Notes: generated by a model not told the origin, from the sequence alone. Numbered from the stretch's first letter, positions 8,525 through 15,516 are shown. The stretch: 64,000 nt of DNA from Lactobacillus huangpiensis (GCF_019972815.1 NZ_BPPA01000010.1:1-64000); one strand, 5' to 3'. Numbers and translations are program-made.

Positions 8525-8762
8525 AATTACGGTAAATTACAATAAAATTACGGTTACTGTAATTATGAAAGTCCTTGATATTCTAGGAAAGTTGAGTAGT
8601 AATTACAGTATTACACTAAATTTCTATAAAACTTTTTATCTATATAATATATCACCTTCAAAGCTTTAAAAAAGTTTTTGTAGATTTTACTGTAATAACA
8701 AATTTAAGCAGTTAAAAAGTCTTGTAAGAGTAAACAAAAAGTAAATTACAGTTACTGTAATT
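8525..8762. repeat. Origin-like module 2 (word AATTACAGT)
   Basis: Same order as module 1 with TGAC replaced by TTAC throughout. Words at 8525-8540 precede the palindrome AATTACGGTTACTGTAATT (8546-8564). Then come a 36-bp spacer, a 97-bp block (8601-8697) aligning to module 1 without gaps, a 46-bp spacer and the perfect palindrome AATTACAGTTACTGTAATT (8744-8762). The core span is again 217 bp. The internal sequence ACTTTTTATCTATATAATAT and its mirrored arm are conserved, while the flanking word has changed at every position in concert. Confidence 0.9.
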
Positions 8763-8816
8763 TAGCCGTAATTTTAAATAGATATTATAAGGAAAAGTAG
8801 TAAGGGGATTTCAAAA

Positions 8817-9053
8817 GTAACAGTAGGTAACAACAAGGTAACAGTAACTGTTACCTTAAAAAACCTTGTTATAGTTAGGTTTTTAGGTACATGGTAACAG
8901 TAAAACAGTAAATATTAATAAAACTTTTTATTTATATAATATTTAGCTCTCATGGCTTTAAAAAAGTTTTTATTAATTTTACTGTTACCAAAAAAATAGA
9001 AGTCTAAAATCCTTGCAGGAGTAAGAAAAGTATAGGTAACAGTTACTGTTACC
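8817..9053. repeat. Origin-like module 3 (word GGTAACAGT)
   Basis: Same architecture, with the word GGTAACAGT. Direct copies at 8818 and 8827 precede the perfect palindrome GGTAACAGTAACTGTTACC (8837-8855). Then come a 37-bp spacer, a 97-bp AT-rich block (8893-8989), a 45-bp spacer and the perfect palindrome GGTAACAGTTACTGTTACC (9035-9053). The core span is 217 bp. All second spacers share a degenerate CCTTG-n-AGGAGTA-n-AA-like element, which also appears less clearly in the first spacers. Confidence 0.9.
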
Positions 9054-9124
9054 GAAGTGTAACTTTTAAGAAAAATATTATGGAAATTATTGAAGGAAAA
9101 TTAGCAAAATTAAGGAGGAGTAAA

Positions 9125-9292
9125 ATGGCAAGAACAGTTTATCGTAAGAATAAGAATGGCAAGATTACCTATTTGGGGCATGTGCCACCTGAGTATCAAT
9201 TAAAGGACAACGAGTTTTTTCAAAAACTTCCAAATGAAAAGCGTAAAAATTATGTTGATTATTTGCTAAATAAATATGGAAGGCACAACTAA
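9125..9292 (+). CDS. Hypothetical small phage protein
   Basis: 55 aa. ATG 9125 is chosen because AAGGAGGAG lies immediately upstream; an earlier in-frame ATG at 9080 has no ribosome site. Strongly basic (MARTVYRKNKNGKITYLGHV...). First gene after the repeat modules. No family recognised. Confidence 0.65.
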   Translation: MARTVYRKNKNGKITYLGHVPPEYQLKDNEFFQKLPNEKRKNYVDYLLNKYGRHN

Positions 9293-9486
9293 TGAAAGTA
9301 ATATATTTCTTATGCGAAATATTAGGCCTCATATTCGGTGTTATTGGCTACATACTTTTAAATCTCAAATCTGAAAGTAAATTACTGTTAGTAATAGCCA
9401 TAGCATTAGTTGCAATTGGCTTAATTCTAATAATTGGATCAATTATGCTTGAAAAATATATGTGGTGGACAAGTTTAGGGTGGTAA
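9292..9486 (+). CDS. Small two-helix membrane protein
   Basis: 64 aa with two hydrophobic stretches (about residues 4-22 and 30-50) and little else, so probably an inner-membrane hairpin. Start overlaps the previous stop (TAATG); GGAAGG lies upstream. Function unknown. Confidence 0.6.
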   Translation: MKVIYFLCEILGLIFGVIGYILLNLKSESKLLLVIAIALVAIGLILIIGSIMLEKYMWWTSLGW

Positions 9487-9488
9487 TT

Positions 9489-9887
9489 ATGGATGAAATA
9501 TTGAAGTTTAGAAAGTGGGACAGACAATCTAAAACAATGAGCAAAATTGAAGTTTTAGATTTGCGCCCCGGTCAAACATATACTGACGATCCAATTATCA
9601 TGCAATATACGGGGTTAAAAGACGTTAATGGTAAAGATATTTATGAGAGTGATATTCTAAGTTTGCCAACGCATTATCAAATTAGTATATGCAATGTTGA
9701 TCATTGGGTGGATGAATTTTTAGAAGTTAAATATTCGAGTTTGTTAGGTGGATTTATGGTTTTACCATCTGAGGAATATCTCAGCGAATGTTTGTATGAT
9801 GGCTGTGATAAAAATGGATTTTATCACAAATATCCAAAAATTATTGGTAACATTTATGAAAATCCAGAGCTGATTGATAATGTCTGA
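9489..9887 (+). CDS. YopX family protein
   Basis: 132 aa from ATG 9489, just after the preceding stop. It shows the YopX pattern: an N-terminal KFRKWDRQSKTM segment, then IMQYTGLKDVNGKDIYESDIL at about residues 38-58, and an IIGNIYENPELI C-terminus. The family is widespread in Bacillota phages (named from SPbeta yopX). Its biochemical role is unknown; structures show a double-domain beta barrel assembling as an oligomer. Confidence 0.85.
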   Translation: MDEILKFRKWDRQSKTMSKIEVLDLRPGQTYTDDPIIMQYTGLKDVNGKDIYESDILSLPTHYQISICNVDHWVDEFLEVKYSSLLGGFMVLPSEEYLSECLYDGCDKNGFYHKYPKIIGNIYENPELIDNV

Positions 9888-10218
9888 ACACGAAATTCAA
9901 AAACAAATTATGCGTGAATTATCAATGCATCATTGTACTGTCTTTAGAGCTAATGTTGGCAAAGTGCTGATGCAGAATGGTAGATGGTTTGACACCGGGC
10001 TACCCAAAGGACATCCAGATTTGTATGGCTTTCGTTGGGTAGACAATCAAGTATTTTATATAGAAGTAAAATCTAAAACTGGTAAACCTAGAGATGATCA
10101 AATTAGATTTCATAAATTTCTATTATCACATAATGTAATACATGGAATTGCTCGCAGTACAAGAGATGCTCGTATGATTGTGGAAGGAGGCTTGGTGGGG
10201 TATGGCTATCCCGTATAA
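9880..10218 (+). CDS. VRR-NUC domain nuclease
   Basis: 112 aa. Compact PD-(D/E)XK-fold nuclease: an N-terminal EHEIQKQIMREL helix, the catalytic GHPDLYGF (Asp at about residue 48), then IEVKSKTGKPRDDQ with the conserved E-x-K at about 62-64 and Gln. Stand-alone VRR-NUC proteins of phages cleave structured DNA such as Holliday junctions, so resolving branched DNA before packaging is likely. It overlaps the YopX stop; ATG 9880 is preferred to the TTG at 9874. Confidence 0.88.
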   Translation: MSEHEIQKQIMRELSMHHCTVFRANVGKVLMQNGRWFDTGLPKGHPDLYGFRWVDNQVFYIEVKSKTGKPRDDQIRFHKFLLSHNVIHGIARSTRDARMIVEGGLVGYGYPV

Positions 10219-10684
10219 TTTAATTCATAACTTAGAAAATGAATACGGAACATTATCATTAGTACCAGATAATAATTTAACTTTAAAGTCAATTCAAAAA
10301 TTACTATATAACAATGAAGGAGAAATTATTGATGCTAAAATCACTGCGTTAATTAATGACGGTTATTCAATCAATGAAGTAGCTACAGATTTAAATTTTA
10401 GCCAAAATAAAATCCGATCAGCTGTTAACCGTTTAGGATTAGAAGTTAAACCATATTTTAAATATGTAGCAATCAATCGAAAAACCGGACAAAAAATATA
10501 TAGTAAGAACTTTAGTAAATACCGTGTTATCACTCATCAACCTTTACAATTTATATCAAGTGCTAGGCTTTATTTAAATAAAAAAGGGTATTATTTAAGA
10601 AAGTTTCGCAAAATTGTCCGTTTTAAAAAGCTAAAATCCGGAGATAAGTATTTTTGTAAAAACAAAATTTATACCAAAGAATAG
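10202..10684 (+). CDS. HTH-containing hypothetical protein
   Basis: 160 aa from ATG 10202, with GAAGGAGG 11 nt upstream and overlapping the nuclease 3' end. The middle (ALINDGYSINEVATDLNFSQ, about residues 46-65) is a good helix-turn-helix of the type in phage regulators and small terminase subunits. The C-terminal third is very basic. No exact family assignment; probably DNA-binding. Confidence 0.65.
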   Translation: MAIPYNLIHNLENEYGTLSLVPDNNLTLKSIQKLLYNNEGEIIDAKITALINDGYSINEVATDLNFSQNKIRSAVNRLGLEVKPYFKYVAINRKTGQKIYSKNFSKYRVITHQPLQFISSARLYLNKKGYYLRKFRKIVRFKKLKSGDKYFCKNKIYTKE

Positions 10685-10698
10685 AGAGGAAAAGAACT

Positions 10699-11208
10699 GT
10701 GGGAGAAAACGTTGATTTACCTATTGATATTGATCAAAAAAAGACCGCAGAAAAAGTTAAATATTTTTTCAAAAATGACTTTGAAAGATATATTCTGCGA
10801 GCTGGCTATCATCGTGCCGATCTTAGTAGCCCACAGTTCGATCAAACAGGTATTATAAACCATTTTGGTAATTCAGCAGAAAATAAAATGGCTGCTATAT
10901 TTGAAGCACAACATAAATGTCAAGCAGTTTATCATGCAATTGACCAATGCTTTGATAGTACTCAGCAACCATTTAGGACAATATTAAAGGCATTATATAT
11001 TGACAAGCTGAAAGATTGGCAGGTAGCCGCTAAAGTACAGTATAGTGATTCCAGATATAATGACCTTAAAAAATATGCTCTGTGCCAGTTTGCTGATACG
11101 ATTGTTACTTGGAAAATAATTTATGATGTTGACATTCCAGAACTAAAAGTGCCAAAAAATGAAAAATCGGAGGAAAATCGAAGAATTATCGGAGAAAAGT
11201 CGGAGTAA
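10699..11208 (+). CDS. ArpU-family late transcription regulator
   Basis: 169 aa from GTG 10699. Pattern and place match the ArpU/RinA/LtrC group of phage regulators that switch on packaging, structural and lysis genes: ~140-170 aa, last gene before the terminase block, a central helix (ENKMAAIFEAQHKCQAVYHA), and a final sigma-region-4-like HTH (ILKALYIDKLKDWQVAAKVQ). The last 14 codons (EKSEENRRIIGEKSE) are encoded by an 11-bp repeat array that continues past the stop. Confidence 0.8.
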   Translation: MGENVDLPIDIDQKKTAEKVKYFFKNDFERYILRAGYHRADLSSPQFDQTGIINHFGNSAENKMAAIFEAQHKCQAVYHAIDQCFDSTQQPFRTILKALYIDKLKDWQVAAKVQYSDSRYNDLKKYALCQFADTIVTWKIIYDVDIPELKVPKNEKSEENRRIIGEKSE

Positions 11209-11232
11209 AATCGGAAGATTGTTGGAGTTTTA
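11167..11232 (+). repeat. Six 11-bp phased repeats, TCGGAGAAAAA-like
   Basis: TCGGAG or a one-base variant starts at 11167, 11178, 11189, 11200, 11211 and 11222 (last copy TTGGAG), exactly 11 bp apart. Each is followed by an A-rich stretch (the last by a T-run). The array overlaps the final codons of the ArpU-like gene and continues into the non-coding region. One-turn spacing places all sites on one DNA face, and phased A-tracts should bend the helix. Plausible binding array for the late regulator. Confidence 0.75.
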
Positions 11233-11288
11233 CGGTGTTATATTGATAGCATCAAGAATAAAAGATAATTCTTGAGTGTATATACAAA

Positions 11289-11320
11289 AACAGCGGTAGG
11301 TTCGAATCCTATCGTTGTTA
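11289..11320 (+). ncRNA. tRNA-like minihelix (acceptor plus T arm only)
   Basis: AACAGCG + GTAGG, loop TTCGAAT, CCTAT + CGTTGTT, then A. This forms a 12-bp stem (two G-U pairs) capped by a canonical 7-nt T loop, exactly a 7-bp acceptor stem stacked on a 5-bp T stem, with D and anticodon arms missing. No matching 5' acceptor strand was found at normal tRNA distance upstream. It may be a tRNA remnant left by an internal deletion, an attachment-site relic, or a functional tRNA mimic. It lies ~170 bp before an intact tRNA. Confidence 0.55.
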
Positions 11321-11411
11321 TAGACATGCGATGACCTTAATACGTGTTTATTTGGATAATCTATAATATGTTTTAAAGTTTAGTAATTATATTAAGCGAG
11401 CGTGTCAAATT

Positions 11412-11485
11412 AAATATGGATTAATTGATATGGTAATCAAATTTTATAATGCAAGGATTAGACCTATCAATAATCCATATTTTTT
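11412..11485 (+). terminator. Long hairpin with T-run ahead of tRNA-Trp
   Basis: Arms 11412-11430 (AAATATGGATTAATTGATA) and 11465-11482 pair over ~18 bp with one bulge around a 34-nt loop. The 3' arm runs into TTTTTT directly abutting the tRNA 5' end. It could act as an intrinsic terminator, an antitermination target for late transcription, or a processing signal for the tRNA. Confidence 0.55.
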
Positions 11486-11556
11486 ATGTTCTTGGTGCAA
11501 CGGTAGCATAACGGTCTCCAAAACCGTTGATGAAAGTTCGAATCCTTCAGGACATG
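11486..11556 (+). tRNA. tRNA-Trp (anticodon CCA), phage-encoded
   Basis: Folds as a full cloverleaf: acceptor ATGTTCT/AGGACAT (one G-U), D stem GTGC/GCAT with loop AACGGTA, anticodon stem ACGGT/ACCGT with loop CTCCAAA (anticodon CCA), T stem GAAAG/CCTTC (one A-C mismatch) with loop TTCGAAT. CCA is not encoded. Phage tRNAs commonly supplement decoding of late genes or replace host tRNAs cleaved in defence. It lies between the late regulator and the packaging genes. Confidence 0.88.
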
Positions 11557-11596
11557 TTTAACAATTAAAAATATTATTTAAAGAAAGGGATCAAAG

Positions 11597-11881
11597 ATGA
11601 AACCAAATAATCTTTTAATAGATCCGAACACTGAAGATAATTTACAGAAAAAGAAATTATCTGAATGTATTTCTAAATGTATTATTAATTTAGAGTCATT
11701 GAATTTATCTAAAGAAGAAATAGCAAACAGATCAAAGATACCAGTGGCTAAGTTGCTTTTGATGGAAAATGCTGACATGTCATTTAATATTGAAGATTAT
11801 GCAAATGTAGCTCGAGATTTAGCAATTATGTTAATACAAAAAGCTATTGATGAGATTAATAGTAACTTGCCAAAATTGTAA
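11597..11881 (+). CDS. Small HTH-like protein, tandem paralogue A
   Basis: 94 aa. The central part (SKEEIANRSKIPVAKLLLME, about residues 36-55) reads as the first helices of a Cro/CI-type HTH, followed by ADMSFNIEDYANVARDLA. The next gene has the same layout, so the two derive from a duplication. Function unknown; DNA binding is a guess. Follows tRNA-Trp; ribosome site AAAGGGAT. Confidence 0.65.
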   Translation: MKPNNLLIDPNTEDNLQKKKLSECISKCIINLESLNLSKEEIANRSKIPVAKLLLMENADMSFNIEDYANVARDLAIMLIQKAIDEINSNLPKL

Positions 11882-11890
11882 GGAGAAAAG

Positions 11891-12190
11891 ATGAAACTAA
11901 CTAAGCTCTTTAAAAAATATATTATTAACAAAGCTATTAACTCAAGGGATGATATTAAAACAAGAAAGTATATATTAGCTGATAAAATTATTAATCTTGA
12001 AAAAGAATTGGACTTAACTAAAAAGCAAACAGCAAAGGTTTTAAAAATACCTTTAAAAAAACTGTTTGCAATGGAAAATATAGATCTATCGATTGATATT
12101 AATGATTATCAATTAGCGGTTTTAGAACTAAATCAAATTAAAATGGATCGAATTATTGACGCGTCAAATAGGAGCACGGTTGTAAAATGA
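11891..12190 (+). CDS. Small HTH-like protein, tandem paralogue B
   Basis: 99 aa, ribosome site TAAGGAGA. It aligns with the preceding protein over TKKQTAKVLKIPLKKLFAME then NIDLSIDINDYQLAVLEL, keeping the spacing of the HTH-like helix pair and the xDxSxxIxDY motif. Divergence is high, so the duplication is old. The stop overlaps the next small gene. Confidence 0.65.
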   Translation: MKLTKLFKKYIINKAINSRDDIKTRKYILADKIINLEKELDLTKKQTAKVLKIPLKKLFAMENIDLSIDINDYQLAVLELNQIKMDRIIDASNRSTVVK

Positions 12191-12345
12191 TTTCAAAAAT
12201 ACCACCAGAAAAGCTTTTAAAATCTAGTTGGAAAAAAGAAATAAAAGAAAGGCGAAAGCAATTAATAGAAGATTGCGAACAATATGATGAGGTAATAATA
12301 ACATGTGGAGACCACATAGTATTCAGCCACAAAAAGAACAAGTGA
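12187..12345 (+). CDS. Hypothetical 52-aa protein
   Basis: Short frame (MISKIPPEKLLKSSWKKE...) whose ATG overlaps the previous stop as ATGA, implying translational coupling. Lys/Glu-rich helix, then DEVIITCGDHIVFSHKKNK. No family recognised; accepted because of the tight overlap and because it fills the gap between genes. Confidence 0.5.
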   Translation: MISKIPPEKLLKSSWKKEIKERRKQLIEDCEQYDEVIITCGDHIVFSHKKNK

Positions 12346-12352
12346 GATATAA

Positions 12353-12538
12353 ATGGGTTCAAAAGGGATCAAAACTAAATTCAAAAAAGACTTTCAGCAA
12401 ACGGTATTAAAAGGGTTGTCAAATATAAATGATACTCAAAACATATGTGATACAGAGGTAATTCATAACTATTGTGACAAGAAGCTTTGGGATAACAAGC
12501 CATTGATGAAAGTTATTAAAAAGTTAAGTGAGACATAG
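12353..12538 (+). CDS. Hypothetical small phage protein
   Basis: 61 aa, begins MGSKGIKTKFKKDFQQT, basic N-terminus, two cysteines. Weak ribosome site (AAGTGAGAT). Lies between the small-protein cluster and the HNH gene. No family recognised. Confidence 0.5.
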   Translation: MGSKGIKTKFKKDFQQTVLKGLSNINDTQNICDTEVIHNYCDKKLWDNKPLMKVIKKLSET

Positions 12539-12544
12539 AGGTGA

Positions 12545-13087
12545 ATGCAATTGCCAAGAATTAGGAAGTGCAGAGTGCGTGGCTGCAGAGCACCAGCTTT
12601 TGTGCCGAATCATTATTGTCAGCAGCACATTGCACATGAAGCAGAGTACCGAGCAGAGCGTGCCAAGTTTGAACACAGATATACAACTAAACAGTCAAAG
12701 CAATCACGTTGGAAGTACAATCATATCTCACGCTATAGAAATGAGACTAAGGCTAATCAGAATAAGTTCTATCACAGTAAAGAATGGCAATCGTATCGTA
12801 AGGTAGTGCTCAGTCGTGATTACCATTTGTGCCAATATTGCAAGGCTCGTGGCGTTATCAAAGAAGGAAATGTAGTTGATCATGTGCTACCAGTTGAGCG
12901 CTTTCCAAACAAGATCCGTGACATCAACAACATGGTAACGTGCTGTAAGAATTGTCACTATTGGAAAACTAGGTTTGAGGAACAGTATTATGGCACTGGA
13001 CTACATGGCACACCTACAGACAATCCACCACTCACTGACATTAAATTAATATCAGAGTTGAGTGATAAAATTAAAAGCAAAAATTAA
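12545..13087 (+). CDS. HNH endonuclease next to terminase
   Basis: 180 aa. N-terminal Cys/His cluster (CRVRGC...HYCQQH), then the HNH core: CQYC at about residue 97, VDHVLPVE at about 116 (catalytic His), INNMVTCCKNCHYWK at about 130-145, so two CxxC knuckles bind structural zinc. HNH proteins encoded next to the terminase are required for cos cleavage and packaging in HK97-like cos phages. Its place directly before the cos-like region and TerS fits this. Confidence 0.93.
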   Translation: MQLPRIRKCRVRGCRAPAFVPNHYCQQHIAHEAEYRAERAKFEHRYTTKQSKQSRWKYNHISRYRNETKANQNKFYHSKEWQSYRKVVLSRDYHLCQYCKARGVIKEGNVVDHVLPVERFPNKIRDINNMVTCCKNCHYWKTRFEEQYYGTGLHGTPTDNPPLTDIKLISELSDKIKSKN

Positions 13088-13188
13088 TATCCCCCCGGGC
13101 TATGTGTTCGTAGGGAAGAGCCGCAACATGTGGTGTTCGCTTGCGTGACAGACCAAATTTTGAAATTTTTTTGATAGGGGGGGTCAAA
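13088..13188. other. Candidate cos region
   Basis: Non-coding stretch between HNH and TerS, much more GC-rich than its surroundings. It begins with CCCCCCGGG (13091-13099), contains TGTGTTCG and GGTGTTCG direct repeats around GCCGCAACATGTGG, and ends with a run of seven G at 13177-13183 that could pair with the C-run. In cos phages with an adjacent HNH gene the cohesive-end site lies here. The exact nick positions cannot be read from sequence alone. Confidence 0.5.
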
Positions 13189-13644
13189 CTGACAAACGTT
13201 GATTTAACAAGGCCGAAAGTGCCTACGCAAGCTCCGAAATGGCTCGATAATTACGGAAAAAGGCTTTGGCCAAAGCTTGCAAATTATCTTAACAAAAATT
13301 CAAAAGTTTTGAGAGCAGATGAATATTTGTTGCAGGAATATTGTTCAGCTTATGACGTTTATCGGAAAGCTTACGATTCAATTAGAAAAGATGGAATTCA
13401 GCAAAAAGTTTTTAAAACTATGCTTAGTCCAGTTACTGGTAAGCCAGCTGCTAAAGATTTTCAAGGATTCAGAAAAAATCCTGCCTATCAGATGATGTCC
13501 GACTCACTTTCAAAGATGAATCAAATAGGCAGAGAATTAGGATTGAGTCCAAGAGCAAGGTCACAAATGATGGAGTTGAATTCTCCTAGTGACAAGAAGA
13601 AGGAATCAGTTACGGATCAATTAAAGGAGTTTTTTAAACAATGA
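13189..13644 (+). CDS. terS: Terminase small subunit (P27 family)
   Basis: About 151 aa. It begins TNVDLTRPKVPTQAPKWLD and carries the P27-family features: KRLWPKLANYL, then LLQEYCSAYDVYRKAYDSI, a C-terminal FRKNPAYQMMSDSLSKM segment and GLSPRARSQM. It recognises phage DNA and starts packaging. The start is uncertain: in-frame TTG codons at 13141 and 13171 lack ribosome sites, while the G-run at 13177-13183 sits well for a rare CTG start at 13189. It overlaps the TerL start. Confidence 0.88.
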   Translation: MTNVDLTRPKVPTQAPKWLDNYGKRLWPKLANYLNKNSKVLRADEYLLQEYCSAYDVYRKAYDSIRKDGIQQKVFKTMLSPVTGKPAAKDFQGFRKNPAYQMMSDSLSKMNQIGRELGLSPRARSQMMELNSPSDKKKESVTDQLKEFFKQ

Positions 13645-15506
13645 AAGTTGATTTAACACAAACTCATGATGTTGATGGCTCATATGAAGCTATTGACTGG
13701 TCAGAAATTAGAGAAAAATATAAAGATCCAGGCACCAATTATTGTTTTGATGTATTAAATAAAAAAATACAAGCAGGCTACTTAATAAAGTTAGCCTGCT
13801 TTCGTCATCTTAGAGACCTTCAACGACAAGGAAATAAGGATTTTCCATATCATTATGATATAGAAGCAGCTAACATACTTTTAAAATTTGCTGCAATTGC
13901 ACCAAATGTTGATACTGGTGAGCCTACAAAATTAATGGATTGGCAAAAATTTATTTTCTGCCAAATGATAGGTTGGCGAGACGCAGATAATTTAAAACGT
14001 TTCACAAGAGTAATTGTCAGCGTAGCACGTGGTCAGGGTAAAACCTATTTAATGGCAATTTTGGTAGCCTTTAGTTTTTTAGTTGAATCTATAGATCTGC
14101 AGAACCAAGATTATCTTGTTGCTTCTATAAATTATAAGCAAACGATGAAAATCTTTGGTTACATTAAGTCAATGCTACGCAAAATAATAGAGATTAAACC
14201 TTTTAAAGATTTAGCTAAAGATGCACAGCTAGAATTGCAATCTGAGCAAATTATTGAAAAGAAAACTAATAATATTCTTCGTGCCATATCACATGAAGCT
14301 GGACAATTTGACTCATATCATTTTAGAACGGCCGTGTTTGATGAAATTGGTGAAGTAACTACACGAGAGCGTATTTCAAAGATAATTTCTGGACAGGTCA
14401 AAGTCAAAAATCACCAGTTTGTTCAAATTTCAACTGCTTATCCAGATCCAACAGTGCCATTTCATGAAGATGAAAAAATGGTAATTCAGGCAATGGAGCA
14501 GGACTTTAAACGTGAAGCTGATAGTTATTTAGGATTGATCTGGACACAGGATGATTTAGAAGAAACCTATGAACCAGAGACATGGTCAAAATCTAATCCA
14601 TTATTAAATTTGGAAGATCAAAAAGAAAATTTGCTATCTGGTTTAAAAGATAAACGTGATAATGATTTATTAACGGCTAATATTTATGATTTTCAAAACA
14701 AAAATTTAAACATATGGCTAAAGCAATCTACCTCTAGCTATTTAAATTTAAAAGATGTTGAAGCAGCAATTGATGATGGTTTTAAAATCAAGGGTCGAGA
14801 AGTTTACATTGGTTTAGATTATTCCATGTATTCAGATAACACGGCTATAGCTTTCATTTTTCCATATCGTGATCAGCAAGGTAAACCACATTGGCATATT
14901 ACACAGCATAGCTTTATTCCTTTTAAACAAGCAGGTTCTATTGAAGCAAAAGAAAAATTAGATGGAATAGCATATCGTGAATTTCCTGAATTTTGTACTA
15001 TCACTTCAATTCCTGAAGGGATAATTAATCCGGAACAAATTTACAAATGGCTTGTGCAATATGTTGAAGACAATGAGCTTCAAGTTGTTTTTTTGGGATA
15101 CGATCATTATGGTAGTTTTCAGGTTAAAAACATAACCGAAAGCTTGAGTAGTAGTGAAGGCTGGTTAATTCAAGATATTGCACAAAGAACTAGTGAATTG
15201 GGTAATCCCACTAAATTTTTACAAGAGAGCTTTGCTACAGGAAAAATAACACGTTTTAATGATCCAATTATGGAAAAAGCGTTGCTAAATGCAACTATTA
15301 AAGAAGATAAAATCGGGATACAGATTGAAAAAGACAAGGCAACTTTTAAGATTGATGTTGTTGATGCAATTATTGATGCAATGTATCGAGCGATGGATCA
15401 CTTTGAAGAATATGGATTGACTAATGATAAATCAACTGTTGTTGATCGAATGACAGCCGAGCAAGTCAGGGATTGGTTTAGAAATCCAAAATCTGGATTA
15501 ACTTAA
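13641..15506 (+). CDS. terL: Terminase large subunit
   Basis: 621 aa, full length for the HK97/P27-associated TerL. ATPase domain: Walker A VARGQGKT (about residue 131), Walker B AVFDEIGE (about 231). RNase H-like nuclease domain: first acidic motif YIGLDYSMY (about 392) and final VVDAIIDAMYRAMD (about 575-590). It drives ATP-powered packaging and cuts concatemers at cos. A 9-bp perfect hairpin (13772-13780/13792-13800) lies in its 5' coding region. Confidence 0.96.
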   Translation: MKVDLTQTHDVDGSYEAIDWSEIREKYKDPGTNYCFDVLNKKIQAGYLIKLACFRHLRDLQRQGNKDFPYHYDIEAANILLKFAAIAPNVDTGEPTKLMDWQKFIFCQMIGWRDADNLKRFTRVIVSVARGQGKTYLMAILVAFSFLVESIDLQNQDYLVASINYKQTMKIFGYIKSMLRKIIEIKPFKDLAKDAQLELQSEQIIEKKTNNILRAISHEAGQFDSYHFRTAVFDEIGEVTTRERISKIISGQVKVKNHQFVQISTAYPDPTVPFHEDEKMVIQAMEQDFKREADSYLGLIWTQDDLEETYEPETWSKSNPLLNLEDQKENLLSGLKDKRDNDLLTANIYDFQNKNLNIWLKQSTSSYLNLKDVEAAIDDGFKIKGREVYIGLDYSMYSDNTAIAFIFPYRDQQGKPHWHITQHSFIPFKQAGSIEAKEKLDGIAYREFPEFCTITSIPEGIINPEQIYKWLVQYVEDNELQVVFLGYDHYGSFQVKNITESLSSSEGWLIQDIAQRTSELGNPTKFLQESFATGKITRFNDPIMEKALLNATIKEDKIGIQIEKDKATFKIDVVDAIIDAMYRAMDHFEEYGLTNDKSTVVDRMTAEQVRDWFRNPKSGLT

Positions 15507-15516
15507 AGGAGAAAAA

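Noticed and set aside
8266-9060. CRISPR array
   Set aside because: Only three units of 217 bp with palindromic words and conserved interiors; no short identical repeats with unique spacers and no cas genes.
11222-11290. Full tRNA ending in the minihelix at 11320
   Set aside because: No 7-nt acceptor partner for CGTTGTT is found at tRNA distance, and the CAAGAAT/ATTCTTG stem upstream has an 8-nt loop and wrong spacing.
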